Below, piece after piece: positions 26,324 through 35,079 of a DNA stretch of 64,000 bases. The DNA comes from Dehalococcoidia bacterium (GTDB lineage: Bacteria; Chloroflexota; Dehalococcoidia; DSTF01; JALHUB01). The notes under the pieces were generated by a model that saw nothing but the letters and a program-made list of their open reading frames with translations, was not told where the DNA came from and made no database searches. Position numbers and translations under genes: made by a program. Position 1 is the first letter of the stretch; every line of letters starts with the position of its first letter. The stretch lies in assembly GCA_030018455.1 (NCBI GenBank), contig JASEFU010000005.1:1-64000 (forward strand). Direction: 5' to 3'.

Positions 26324-27444
26324 CGGTCCACCTCTCCCAGCACGATATCGAAGGAGCCGAGGATAACGACGGCGTCGGCGACGTAGTGGCCGATGACCAT
26401 TTGTCGCAGCGACGTCAGGTTGCAGAAGCAGGAGGAGCGTATCTTCAGCCGGTAGGGCTGCTCGCCGCCCTTGGAGACGAGGTAGATGCCGTACTCGCCG
26501 CGCGGGTTCTCGGTGCGCATGTAGACCTCGCCCGGAGGCAGCCGCAGCCGCCGCGGCATCTTCTCCGGCATGATGGGGCCGTCGTCCGGCATCTGCTCCA
26601 GCGCCTGCTCGACGATGCGGAGCGACTGCCGCATCTCCTCCATGCGGACGAGGTAGCGGTCGTAGGAATCGCCCCTGGTGCCGATGGGAATGTCGAAGTC
26701 AAAGCGGTCGTAGATCGAGTAGGGCTCCTCGCGGCGGAGGTCGACAGGGACGCCGGCGGCGCGCAGCATGGGGCCGGAGAGCCCGTAGTCGATCGCGTCC
26801 TCGGCGGAGAGCCTGCCGATGTCGCGGCAGCGGGCGACGAAGATCTCGTTGCGGGTGAGCAACCGGTCGATGTCGTCGATGCCGATGCGCGTCTGTCCGC
26901 AGACCCAGCGCACGCGCTCCTTGAAGTTCTCGGGCACGTCCCAGACGACGCCGCCGGGCCGGAAGTAGCCGTACATCATGCGGTCGCCGGTTATTTCTTC
27001 GAAGAGCCGCTGGATGTTTTCGCGCTCGCGGAAAGCGTAGGTGAACGCCGTCCCGAACACGCCGATGTCGGTAGCGAAAGCGCCGACGAACATGTAGTGG
27101 CTGGTGATGCGGTTGAGCTCGGTGAGGATGACGCGTATGTACTCGGCGCGCTCCGGCACTTCGAAGCCGCCCAGCTTTTCGATTGCCATGCAGTAGCACT
27201 GCTCGGCGTTGAACTGCGCCAGGTACTCGGTGCGGTCCTGGTAAATGATCCCCTGGCGGTAGTCCATATTCTCGGAGAGCTTCTCGGCGCCGCGGTGCAT
27301 GTAGCCGATGTGGGGCACGACATCGACGACCTTCTCGCCGCTGACGGTGAGGACCATGCGGAAGACGCCGTGGGTCGCCGGGTGCTGCGGGCCCACGTTG
27401 ACGTTTATGTCGAGGGTCTCGAGCTCGCGCTCGTCGACAGCCAT
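26320..27444 (-). CDS. nuoD: NADH-quinone oxidoreductase subunit D (49 kDa)
   Basis: Subunit derived from the large [NiFe]-hydrogenase subunit, forming the quinone site with NuoB. 374 residues from ATG 27444 ([30 protein letters not shown]). The GPQHPATHG quinone-site motif, [12 protein letters not shown], FSxxRxCxx-type ligand remnants, and the ending [38 protein letters not shown] are all present. TGATG overlap with nuoC. Confidence 0.96.
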   Translation of the reverse strand: [374 protein letters not shown]

Positions 27445-28055
27445 CAGGCCTCTCCCTCTTCTTCCGCCGCCTTCTTGTCGGCGAGATGTTCGTAGCCGGC
27501 GGCGATGCGCCCGGCTTCCGCAACGGCGTCGCCCAGGAGCGCTCCCTGCCACTCTTCTATCTGCTGCAGCGGGTTGTCCTTGCGCAGCGGGTGATGGTCC
27601 GTCATGTCCTCGGGCAAGAGGAGCGGCACCAGGTTAGGGTGTCCCTCGAAGACGATGCCGAACATCTCCGCCGTCTCCCGCTCGAGCCAGTCGGCGCCCT
27701 TCCAGACCGGCGTCGCGGAAGCGACGCGCGGGTCATCCTGAGGGAGGCGCGTCTTTATGGTCACGCCGTGCTTCTTGTTGAAGGAGTAGAGCTGGTACAC
27801 GACCTCGAGCCCCTGCTCCATGTGGTCGACGCCGCAGAGGCAGCGCAGGTACTTCAGGTCGAGGCGCGGGTCGTCTTTTGCCGTCCGCAAGACGCGCGCG
27901 ATCTCCTCGCGGGGAACGGTGAGGATGACGTCCATCGGCCCCTGAGAGGCAACGAACTGCACGTCGGGGAAGACCTCAGCGAATACGTCGGCAATGGTTC
28001 CAGGGGGAGGCGGGACTATCTCGGCTTCTTGCGGGCCTTCCGGGTGCGGGCTCAT
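27444..28055 (-). CDS. nuoC: NADH-quinone oxidoreductase subunit C (30 kDa)
   Basis: 203-residue peripheral-arm scaffold subunit. Signature segment: [44 protein letters not shown], nearly the PROSITE pattern of the 30 kDa subunit. The N-terminal 25 residues are a Pro/Glu-rich extension. Separate from nuoD, unlike fused enteric nuoCD. The start overlaps the nuoB stop by 4 bases. Confidence 0.95.
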
Positions 28056-28663
28056 CCGATCTTGTTCCGTTCTTCCATTATCTTGTTCTGCAGGGCGATA
28101 AAGCCGTCCATCAAAGCCTCGGGCCGCGGCGGGCAGCCGGGCACGTAGACATCGACAGGAATTATCTTGTCCACCCCCTGGACCACGCGGTCGTACTGGG
28201 TGTAGGGGCCGCCGTTGGTGGCGCAGGCGCCCATGGCGATCACCCATTTCGGGTTGGGCATCTGCTCGTAGAGCAGCTTCACAGCAGGCGCCATCTTCTT
28301 GGTGACGGTGCCGGCGACGATCATGACGTCGGCCTGTCGCGGTGAAGCCCAGGGGACGATCCCGAAGCGGTCGAGATCGTGGTGGGACATGTAGGCCGAC
28401 ATCATCTCGATGGCGCAGCAGGCGAGCCCGAAGGTGATGGGCCACAGCGATGACTTGCGCGCGAGGGCGAGGAGGTAGTCTGCGGGCGCCTGGACGATCC
28501 CCGGGAGGACCTGCCGGTAGAGGGCCTTCGCGTCGGGCCTTTCGACCGGTTTCAGTCTTTCCGCTTCTCTTAATACGCTGTCAGGGATCCGCCGGGGCGC
28601 CGGAGCCGCCTCTTCTCTTTCCGTGCGCTCCTCTATCGCCACTCCAGCGCTCCCTTCTTCCAA
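28052..28663 (-). CDS. nuoB: NADH-quinone oxidoreductase subunit B (PSST)
   Basis: Carries cluster N2, which reduces quinone. 203 residues as written. Cluster ligands: the tandem cysteines in [21 protein letters not shown] and [12 protein letters not shown]. The N-terminus is extended by about 40 charged residues. The longest start is a TTG at 28663 inside nuoA; a GTG at 28642 with GGGAG just upstream is a realistic alternative, removing 7 residues. Confidence 0.95.
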   Translation of the reverse strand: MEEGSAGVAIEERTEREEAAPAPRRIPDSVLREAERLKPVERPDAKALYRQVLPGIVQAPADYLLALARKSSLWPITFGLACCAIEMMSAYMSHHDLDRFGIVPWASPRQADVMIVAGTVTKKMAPAVKLLYEQMPNPKWVIAMGACATNGGPYTQYDRVVQGVDKIIPVDVYVPGCPPRPEALMDGFIALQNKIMEERNKIG

Positions 28664-28998
28664 GCGTAGATGAGGCCGCCGCCGAGGACACCGAGGAAGA
28701 GAACCATTTCAAAGAAGGCGGCCTTGCCTACCCCCAGGAAGCTGACCGCCCAGGGGAAGATGAAGACCGCTTCGACGTCGAAGATGAGGAAGAGGATGGC
28801 GTAGAGGTAGTAGCGGACGTTCATCTGGGTGCGGACGCGCCCGATGGGGAGCATGCCGCACTCGTAGGGAGTGCTCTTAGCGGATGACGAGGAAAATGGA
28901 GCGAGTATCCGGGCGGTGATGAGCGCCGCCAGTACGATTGCGGCGCCCAGGCCGAGGGCAAGCAGGACAGCCGCGTAGTTGTCCAGTAGGGACTGCAC
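28633..28998 (-). CDS. nuoA: NADH-quinone oxidoreductase subunit A
   Basis: Three-helix membrane subunit, 121 residues, first gene of the nuo operon. Landmarks: [42 protein letters not shown], including the cysteine loop facing the quinone site. GTG start at 28998. nuoB begins inside its 3' end. Promoter at 29065-29093. Confidence 0.95.
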   Translation of the reverse strand: MQSLLDNYAAVLLALGLGAAIVLAALITARILAPFSSSSAKSTPYECGMLPIGRVRTQMNVRYYLYAILFLIFDVEAVFIFPWAVSFLGVGKAAFFEMVLFLGVLGGGLIYAWKKGALEWR

Positions 28999-29064
28999 CC
29001 GATGTAGCCTCGGGAGATAGATTAGAGAGGACTAGAAAACTGGCTGTTGTCCCTCCACGCGACG

Positions 29065-29093
29065 AATTTACCAAGAGGGGATTTTGTGGTCAA
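29065..29093 (-). promoter_or_regulatory. Promoter of the nuoA-N operon
   Basis: On the minus strand TTGACC (29093-29088), 17 bases, TAAATT (29070-29065). Predicted start near 29058, about 60 bases upstream of nuoA. It would transcribe the 10 kb run of eleven nuo genes plus the methyltransferase. The 170 bases beyond it, to 29269, hold nothing I recognise. Confidence 0.75.
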
Positions 29094-29269
29094 GCCTTTG
29101 GCCAGCTTCGCGCGTACTTTATTTCACGAATGCCCCGAAGAAAAAGAGTGCTTCCCGCGCATGCCGGGCATAGTGTTGGGGCGCAGCAAGCCTGTGGTGA
29201 AGAGGCAGGACTATGAGGGGAACCTGCAATTCCCGGCTTCCAAAGGCGTTGCCCTACGCGGCCGGCGCT

Positions 29270-29533
29270 CTAGGGCTGGCTTTCCGGGCGGCGCCGGGCG
29301 GCGCGACCGGCAGACCGGCGGCGTCCGCGGGCCCTCGGCGCTTGCGGCTCCGGCGGGGTCTCCGCTTCGGGCGGCTCCGGCCGCTCCTCGTCCGGCGGTG
29401 CCTTCGCCTCCAGGCGCTGCTTCTTCTCTTCGAGGCGCTGGATGCGGCGGTCGATACGCGCGCGCATCCGCTCGAGGCGACGCCGCACGAAGCCGCGCCA
29501 GCGACGCCGCATTCCCATCATCCCCTGTGCCAT
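29270..29533 (-). CDS. Hypothetical small charged protein
   Basis: 87 residues, no recognised family. An arginine-rich helix (MRRRWRGFVRRRLERMRARIDRRIQRLEEKKQRLEAK) is followed by a Pro/Glu-rich stretch and an arginine-rich end. GGAAGG sits 7-8 bases ahead of the ATG at 29533. Composition this extreme can come from GC-rich DNA by chance, so coding status is uncertain. It lies between the membrane-protein gene (gap about 105 bases) and the nuo promoter. Confidence 0.4.
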   Translation of the reverse strand: MAQGMMGMRRRWRGFVRRRLERMRARIDRRIQRLEEKKQRLEAKAPPDEERPEPPEAETPPEPQAPRARGRRRSAGRAARRRPESQP

Positions 29534-29638
29534 CTCATGCCTTCCTTTCCGTTCGCCCCGGGCAATGCGCGGGCTATGTTACGAACGCGGGCAACATGCC
29601 CGGGCTATCCGGTGACTTGCCGTCGCTTCCGTTCGCTG

Positions 29639-30031
29639 TCACAGTCCGAACAGCCGGCCCATCATGATGGGCGCAACGAACTCGGACAGGAGCACGAGGC
29701 TCCATATCCTCCCCTTGGAGATATTATAGTCCGCCAGAAGCCGTTCCCACGGCGCGCCCATCACGAAGTGCCCGAAAACAAACTCGAACAGCACGGTCGC
29801 AATCACCCACGTGAACGAGACGGTGAGCAGGTCGCGGAGGGCCTGCTCATCCGGCACGATCCACAGGAAGACGGCGGCGAAAAGGAAGAGGAACGCGGAG
29901 AGCATGAACGTGCTCGCGACGTGTCCCGCCCGATCGCCGAATCGCGGGACGAGGACAGCCTGGCGGAAAACGCCGTTACCGATCGCGAAGGGGACGAGCG
30001 CGGCCCATCCCGCGAGCGCGTAGGGGACCAT
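29639..30031 (-). CDS. Hypothetical four-helix membrane protein
   Basis: 130 residues with four hydrophobic segments (MVPYALAGWAALVPFAIGNGVF, STFMLSAFLFLFAAVFLWIV, LLTVSFTWVIATVLFEFVFGHFVM, IWSLVLLSEFVAPIMMGRLFGL). I recall no firm family, though the end (LLADYNISKGRIWSLVLL) resembles conserved unnamed membrane proteins. The ATG at 30031 is chosen because the frame upstream runs through the palindromic repeat region. It is the next gene after clpC in the same direction. Confidence 0.65.
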   Translation of the reverse strand: MVPYALAGWAALVPFAIGNGVFRQAVLVPRFGDRAGHVASTFMLSAFLFLFAAVFLWIVPDEQALRDLLTVSFTWVIATVLFEFVFGHFVMGAPWERLLADYNISKGRIWSLVLLSEFVAPIMMGRLFGL

Positions 30032-30067
30032 GCCGTCGAGGCGCCTCCTTTCGTCACGTTCAGGTGA

Positions 30068-30150
30068 GCCCTGGTCGGGCGCGGAGGCCTGACCCTGCCG
30101 GGACAAGGCAGCGTGTTGAGGCCTGGTCGGGCACGGAGGCCCGACCAGGC
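30068..30150. repeat. Two related palindromic repeats downstream of clpC
   Basis: The second copy is a perfect 12-base stem (30121-30132 with 30139-30150) around a 6-base loop. The first copy (about 30068-30096) has the same core, GGTCGGGC...GCCTGACC, with a mismatch. No T-run follows. They look like REP-type intergenic palindromes and could protect the clpC mRNA 3' end. Confidence 0.6.
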
Positions 30151-30163
30151 CGGGCATGAAGCG

Positions 30164-32611
30164 TTAGCTGGCGGCGGCGGTGATCCGCTCCTTGCGGGAA
30201 AAGACGTACTCATCGCCGCTGACGTCCATTACCACCGCGTCGCCTTCCTTGAACTCGCCCGCCAGTATGCGCTTCGACAGTTCGTTCTCCACCGCGCGCG
30301 TGATCAGCCGTCGCAGCGGCCGCGCCCCGAAGACGGGGTCGTACCCCTGCTTGACGAGCCGCTCCTTTGCGGCGTCCGTCAGCTCCAGCGAGATGTTGCG
30401 GTCGGCGAGGCGCTTGCGGACGTCGTTGACCATGAGCTCGACGATTTCCAGCAGCTCCTTCTCGGTGAGCGGGTCGAAGACGATGATCTCGTCAATCCGG
30501 TTGAGGAACTCGGGGCGGAAGAACTCGCGCAGTGCCCGCTCCGTCCGCTCGCGTAGCTTCTCGCGCTCTGACTTGGTCGCGGACGCGCCGCTCACGAAGC
30601 CGACGCCGGCGCGGGTCTCCGTGCTCGTGCCCAGGTTGCTGGTCATGATGACGACCGTGTTGCGGAAGTCGACCGTGCGGCCGTGGCCGTCGGTGAGGCG
30701 GCCGTCGTCCATGATCTGCAGGAGGACGTTGAGCACTTCGGGGTGCGCCTTCTCGATCTCGTCGAAGAGGACGACGCGGTAAGGCCGGCGGCGCACGGCC
30801 TCGGTGAGGCTGCCCGCCTCCTCGTAGCCGATGTAGCCGGGGGGCGCGCCGATAAGACGCGAGACGGTGTGCCGCTCGCCGTACTCCGACATGTCGAGCC
30901 GGATCATCGCGTCCTCGTCGTCGAACATATACTCGGCGAGAGTCTTCGCGAGCTCCGTCTTACCGACGCCTGTCGGCCCGAGGAATATGAAGCTGCCAAT
31001 GGGCCGGCGAGGGTCCTTGAGGCCGGCGCGGGCGCGGCGAATGGCGTCGGAGACGACGCGGATCGCCTGTTCTTGGCCGATGACGCGTTCGTGCAGCCGC
31101 TCCTCCATGTGCAGCAGCTTCTCCGCCTCGCCTTCCATGAGGCGGGAGACGGGGATGCCGGTGGTTGCGGCTACGAGGGCTGCGATGTCCTGCTCGGTGA
31201 CCACGCTGCTGATCTGGTGTTCCTTCTCCCACTGCGACTTCTGCGCCTCGTAGTCGGCTCTGATGCGCTCGACCTCCGCCTTGATGCGGGCGGCGGCCTC
31301 GTAGTCCTGGCGCTGGGCGGCGGCTTCCGTTTCCATGGCAAGCTCGTCGAGGCGGCGCTTCATCTGGCGCAGCTCCGGCGTCATGCTCTGGCTCTCGATG
31401 ACGTGCTTGCTGGCGGCCTCGTCGATGAGGTCGATCGCTTTGTCGGGCTGGTGGCGCTCGGTGATGTAGCGGTCGGAAAGACGCGCGGCGGCGACAATCG
31501 CCTCGTCGCTGATCTGGACCTTGTGATGGGCCTCGTAGCGGGGCTTGAGGGCGCGCAGCATCTCGATAGTCTGCTCGACGCTGGGCTCGTCGACGTAGAC
31601 GGGGGCGAAGCGGCGCTCGAGGGCGGGGTCCTTCTCGATGTACTGGCGGTAGTCGTCGAGGGTGGTGGCGCCGATGGCCTGGAGTTCGCCGCGCGCGAGG
31701 GCGGGCTTCATCATTGTGCTGGCGTCGATTGCGCCCTCGGCGGCGCCGGCGCCCACGACCTGGTGCACCTCGTCGATGAATAGGATAATCTCGCCGCTGC
31801 CGCGCTTGATCTCGTCGATGACGGCCTTCAAACGCTCCTCGAACTCGCCGCGGAACTTGCTTCCGGCGACCATGCTCCCCATGTCGAGGGCGAGGACGCG
31901 GCGGCCTTTGATGTTCTCCGGCACGTCGCCGGCGACGATGCGCTGGGCGAGGCCCTCGACGATTGCCGTCTTGCCGACGCCGGTCTCGCCGATGATGACG
32001 GGGTTGTTCTTGGAGCGGCGGTTGAGGATCTGCATGACCCGCTTGATCTCTTCCTCGCGTCCGATAACGGGATCGAGCTTGCCTTCTCGGGCCATCTGCG
32101 TGAGGTCGACGCTGTACTTTTCGAGGGCGCCATAGCGGCTCTCGGCCGTCGGGCTGTCGACTCGGGCGCCGCCGCGCAGCTCCTGGAGGGCGCGGTAGAT
32201 GCGCTCCTTGTCGACCTCGAACTCGCGCAGGATGCGGGCCGACTCGCCGTCGCGTTCATCGGCGATGGCGACCAGCAGGTGCTCGACGCCGACGTACTCG
32301 TCTTTGAGGCGGTCGGCCTCCGCGTTCGCGGCCTCGAGGAGGCGTACGATGCGGGGCGTCGTGTAGATCTGGACGACGTCGTAGGCGAGCCGGGGGGCGC
32401 GCGCCAGGGTATCGGCGACGCGGCCGCGCAGGCGCTCGATATCGACGCCCAGCCTCTGGAATATCTGCCGCGCCAGGCCGTCGGGGTGCTGGAGCAGCGC
32501 GAGGAATATGTGCTCGACGTCCCACTGGGAGTGTCGTTGTTGCCGCACCATCTCCTGGGAGGCGGCGAGCACCTCCTGGGCCTGTTGTGTGAACCTATCT
32601 TGTCTCATCAT
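30164..32611 (-). CDS. clpC: ClpC-type AAA+ chaperone/protease ATPase
   Basis: 815-residue Hsp100 unfoldase. The double Clp N-domain (about 1-150, [18 protein letters not shown]... [13 protein letters not shown]) is followed by AAA-1 with Walker [10 protein letters not shown] and Walker B ILFIDEVH, a short middle region with a UVR-like helix ([20 protein letters not shown]), and AAA-2 with [19 protein letters not shown] and [14 protein letters not shown]. The short middle region, lacking the long ClpB coiled coil, and a VGF tripeptide in AAA-2 where the ClpP-docking loop lies, favour ClpC over ClpB. It lies downstream of the hspR operon, consistent with a heat-shock role. Its start region is duplicated upstream (see the repeat at 32604-32769). 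Confidence 0.9.
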   Translation of the reverse strand: MMRQDRFTQQAQEVLAASQEMVRQQRHSQWDVEHIFLALLQHPDGLARQIFQRLGVDIERLRGRVADTLARAPRLAYDVVQIYTTPRIVRLLEAANAEADRLKDEYVGVEHLLVAIADERDGESARILREFEVDKERIYRALQELRGGARVDSPTAESRYGALEKYSVDLTQMAREGKLDPVIGREEEIKRVMQILNRRSKNNPVIIGETGVGKTAIVEGLAQRIVAGDVPENIKGRRVLALDMGSMVAGSKFRGEFEERLKAVIDEIKRGSGEIILFIDEVHQVVGAGAAEGAIDASTMMKPALARGELQAIGATTLDDYRQYIEKDPALERRFAPVYVDEPSVEQTIEMLRALKPRYEAHHKVQISDEAIVAAARLSDRYITERHQPDKAIDLIDEAASKHVIESQSMTPELRQMKRRLDELAMETEAAAQRQDYEAAARIKAEVERIRADYEAQKSQWEKEHQISSVVTEQDIAALVAATTGIPVSRLMEGEAEKLLHMEERLHERVIGQEQAIRVVSDAIRRARAGLKDPRRPIGSFIFLGPTGVGKTELAKTLAEYMFDDEDAMIRLDMSEYGERHTVSRLIGAPPGYIGYEEAGSLTEAVRRRPYRVVLFDEIEKAHPEVLNVLLQIMDDGRLTDGHGRTVDFRNTVVIMTSNLGTSTETRAGVGFVSGASATKSEREKLRERTERALREFFRPEFLNRIDEIIVFDPLTEKELLEIVELMVNDVRKRLADRNISLELTDAAKERLVKQGYDPVFGARPLRRLITRAVENELSKRILAGEFKEGDAVVMDVSGDEYVFSRKERITAAAS

Positions 32612-32769
32612 GATAAGCTACCTCGCCCGTTTTCGGGTCAATCGTTTTTTCCTTGCGAAACTTGCCCTGTACCCCGACCTAAAAGTCGGGGCATAGTTGC
32701 GTCTTTCATGCGCCAGCCTTCAGGCTGGGGTGCCGCGACTCCCGCACACTCATCATGATTACCTACCTC
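32604..32769. repeat. Imperfect duplication of the clpC start region flanking palindromes
   Basis: Bases 32604-32624 and 32749-32769 agree at 19 of 21 positions and both contain, on the minus strand, a GAGGTAG ribosome site and ATGATG. Between them are two palindromes: CCCCGAC...GTCGGGG near 32665-32690 and CCAGCC-TTCA-GGCTGG at about 32714-32729. The arrangement resembles a REP-like element inserted with duplication of its target. Confidence 0.65.
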
Positions 32770-33209
32770 TTATCGTTTCTGTCAGCGAATGGGAGAGCGG
32801 AGAAACAGTCCGATTCGATTTCCGTTTGTCCATTTTCCTATCCGTTGACAGGTTGTCGGTGGGCGGATCTGTCAACGGATTTTGAGCGGATAAGCGGATG
32901 CGTAAAGCTGCGCCCCACGCGTTTATCCGTTTTCCTCCGTCGACAGGTTGCTTTTCCCTCCGTCGGCCACGTCGCACGTCCTTCTTCGAAGGACGGCTCG
33001 CGGCCTCGTTTCCTGAGAAATTAGGGGACACCCCCAAGGCCTCCGCCGGGGAGCTTCGCTCCTGGACCCCGGTTTCCCCATGCCGAGTTTCGCTGCCAGC
33101 ATCGTCGTTCTCGCATTCCGCTCCCGCCTGCCCTGCGCCTCCCCTTCTCCCCCCGTCGGCGGGACCCGCCCGCCCGCCCTCTCGCTGCCGCGGGCGCTCT
33201 CAGGAGAAG
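32612..33209. other. Intergenic region upstream of clpC
   Basis: About 600 bases without a convincing gene. It holds the duplication above and a perfect 12-base inverted repeat (ATCCGTTGACAG at 32840-32851, complement at 32869-32880, 17-base spacer). It also holds further GC palindromes near 33045-33075 (GGAGC-TTC-GCTCC). I could not place a convincing clpC promoter or an HspR operator of the CTTGA-N11-TCAAG type here. Confidence 0.5.
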
Positions 33210-33773
33210 TTACGTTGCCTTACTGTCGACTGCCTCTTGCGTCGTGGGTGGTTCCTCGGAGGTGTCCGACGGCGCGAGCTTGGCCAATAGCCTTTTCTCC
33301 TCACCTTCTCTGTTGCGTTTCAAGAGTCTTAGCATTAAAGGTAGGCGCCCACTGTACTCGATGTCGCTAAGCACTTTTCTTCGATCGTGAAGATCCGATT
33401 GCCAGATCTCAAGGTGCTGCCGCGCAATTCCTTGTGCTTTTCCATTCACAAGAGTGTCAATCCATAGTTGCGCCTGCGCCATGAATCCTACGTCACGGCA
33501 GAGTTCAAACCATTCAGATTCAGGCACCAGTAGCGCGACGGCTAGCCGATGGCTCCTCCAACCCTCATCTGACAGATTGAGGTCTCCGGTCTTCCCAGCC
33601 AACGCCAAATCCACCTTTGCCGTGTTGAGCAGCAGCTCGTAACGTATGACCCTAGCGGCGGCCTGCCCATCAACCACCGTCTTCCAGACAGTGAACAACC
33701 ACACAGCAAGGCTGCCCAGTAGTGCCGCGCCGAATCCGACGATCAATGTTACCGTAATCTCGATGGCGGTCAT
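33210..33773 (-). CDS. Hypothetical protein with N-terminal membrane helix
   Basis: 187 residues, no recognised family. One membrane helix at about 5-28 (IEITVTLIVGFGAALLGSLAVWLFTVW) is followed by a soluble, mainly helical domain with many charged residues (WFELCRDVGFMAQAQLWIDTLVNG, EIWQSDLHDRRKVLSDIEYSGRLPLMLRLLKR). Its base composition and codon use look less GC-biased than its neighbours, which may indicate later acquisition. It overlaps the hspR stop by 4 bases (ATGA), so it is read as the last gene of the dnaJ-htrA-hspR operon. Confidence 0.65.
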   Translation of the reverse strand: MTAIEITVTLIVGFGAALLGSLAVWLFTVWKTVVDGQAAARVIRYELLLNTAKVDLALAGKTGDLNLSDEGWRSHRLAVALLVPESEWFELCRDVGFMAQAQLWIDTLVNGKAQGIARQHLEIWQSDLHDRRKVLSDIEYSGRLPLMLRLLKRNREGEEKRLLAKLAPSDTSEEPPTTQEAVDSKAT

Positions 33774-34135
33774 GGCTGCTCCTGCGTCGCGGCCGGCAGG
33801 CGCAGGTCGCGCAGGCGCTGCAGATCCCGCTCCAGCCGCTCCACCTGTTCTGTCAGCGCCTGAATGCGCTCGTTCATGCGCATGATCACTTCCGCGCCCG
33901 CCAGGTTCACGCCGAGGTCGTTTATCAGACGCTGGATCTGGCGCAGACGGTTGATGTCGGCGACCGAGTACAGGCGGATGCGGCCCCGCGAGCGCGACGG
34001 CTTGAGCAGGCCCACGCGCTCGTAGTAGCGGAGCGTCTGGGCGTGCATGCCGACCATGCGCGCCGCCACGCTGATCACGAATGCCGGCTCGTCTTCGCGC
34101 TGCAACTCGTCGTCTCTCTCGTTCAAAATGCTCAC
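33770..34135 (-). CDS. hspR: HspR-like MerR-family heat-shock repressor
   Basis: 121 residues. The winged-helix segment FVISVAARMVGMHAQTLRYYERVGLLKPSRSRGRIRLYSVADINRLRQIQRL and the following DLGVNLAGAEVIMRM closely follow actinobacterial HspR, which binds CTTGA-N11-TCAAG type operators (HAIR) with DnaK as corepressor. A C-terminal coiled coil (NERIQALTEQVERLERDLQRLRDL) should dimerise it. GTG start overlapping the htrA stop (GTGA). Matching palindromes occur at 36049-36069 and 36202-36222, in front of dnaJ and hsp20, so this regulator probably controls its own operon and hsp20. Confidence 0.88.
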   Translation of the reverse strand: MSILNERDDELQREDEPAFVISVAARMVGMHAQTLRYYERVGLLKPSRSRGRIRLYSVADINRLRQIQRLINDLGVNLAGAEVIMRMNERIQALTEQVERLERDLQRLRDLRLPAATQEQP

Positions 34136-35076
34136 CTCGATGTCACAAGAGTCGTGCGCCGCAGCTTCCCTTCGCGGATGAATGCGACGGGGAGGCGCCC
34201 GTCGGCGGCCGCGTTGGCGGCGGCCAGCAGCTCTTCGCCGGAGCCCACCGCCTGCCGGTTCGCTTCCACCAGTACGTCGGAAGGGCGGAGGCTCGCGCGG
34301 TCGGCCGCGCTGCCGGGCACGACCTCGAGCAGCAGCAGTCCCTGTCGCTGCGGGATGCCCAGCCGCTGCCGCAGCGCCTCGTCGATTGTCGTTGGAATGC
34401 CGCCGATGCCCAGCCGCCGCGATTGGCGTTCGCGCAACTGTTCCAGGCGCGCCAGCGCCTCGATCACCGTCTTCACGGGTACTGCAAAGCCGACGCCGCG
34501 GGCGAACGGCATGACGGCGGTAGTGATGCCGACGACGCGGCCGTGGGCATCGACCAGGGGGCCGCCGGAGTTGCCCGGGTTCACGGGCGTGTCCATCTGC
34601 ACGAGGTCGACAAGCTCGACGCCGGGGGCGCGCAGGCTGCGGCCGAGGGCGCTTACGACGCCCGCCGTCACCGTGAAGTCGAGTCCGAACGGGTTTCCGA
34701 TGGCGATGACGAGCTGGCCCACTCGCGGCGTCTCGGTCGTGAGCTGGGCGACGGGCAGGTGGGTGGCGCCGACGCGCAGCACCGCCAGGTCGGTCGAGGG
34801 GTCGGCGTACTCGACCCCCGCCTGAAAGCGGCGCCCGTCGGGCAGCGTCACCTGGACGGTGCGTGCGCCGCGCACCACGTGTTCGTTCGTCAGGATGCGC
34901 CCGTCGGAGGCGAAGATGACGCCGGAGCCGGTGCCCGTGCCTTCGCCGGTAGGGCCGCGGCCGGGCCGTCCCGCCACGTCCACGCGCACGACAGCGGGGC
35001 CTGCGGTCTCAGCGGCGCCGCTGACCGCCTCCGAATAGGCGTCCAGCGCTTTTCTCTCGGTGTTATTCGCAGCCAT
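34132..35076 (-). CDS. HtrA/DegP-like serine protease without signal peptide
   Basis: 314 residues: trypsin-like domain with the catalytic triad H66 (LTNEHVV), D96 (STDLAVL) and S170 (PGNSGGP), then a PDZ domain (about 220-310, GLLLLEVVPGSAADRASLRPSDVLVEANRQ). HtrA family members degrade or refold damaged proteins. Unlike most, this one has neither signal peptide nor membrane helix: it starts MAANNTERKALDAYSEAV, directly before the protease domain, so it should act in the cytoplasm. It lies between dnaJ (3-base gap) and hspR (4-base overlap), in a chaperone operon. Confidence 0.9.
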   Translation of the reverse strand: MAANNTERKALDAYSEAVSGAAETAGPAVVRVDVAGRPGRGPTGEGTGTGSGVIFASDGRILTNEHVVRGARTVQVTLPDGRRFQAGVEYADPSTDLAVLRVGATHLPVAQLTTETPRVGQLVIAIGNPFGLDFTVTAGVVSALGRSLRAPGVELVDLVQMDTPVNPGNSGGPLVDAHGRVVGITTAVMPFARGVGFAVPVKTVIEALARLEQLRERQSRRLGIGGIPTTIDEALRQRLGIPQRQGLLLLEVVPGSAADRASLRPSDVLVEANRQAVGSGEELLAAANAAADGRLPVAFIREGKLRRTTLVTSR

Positions 35077-35079
35077 TCT

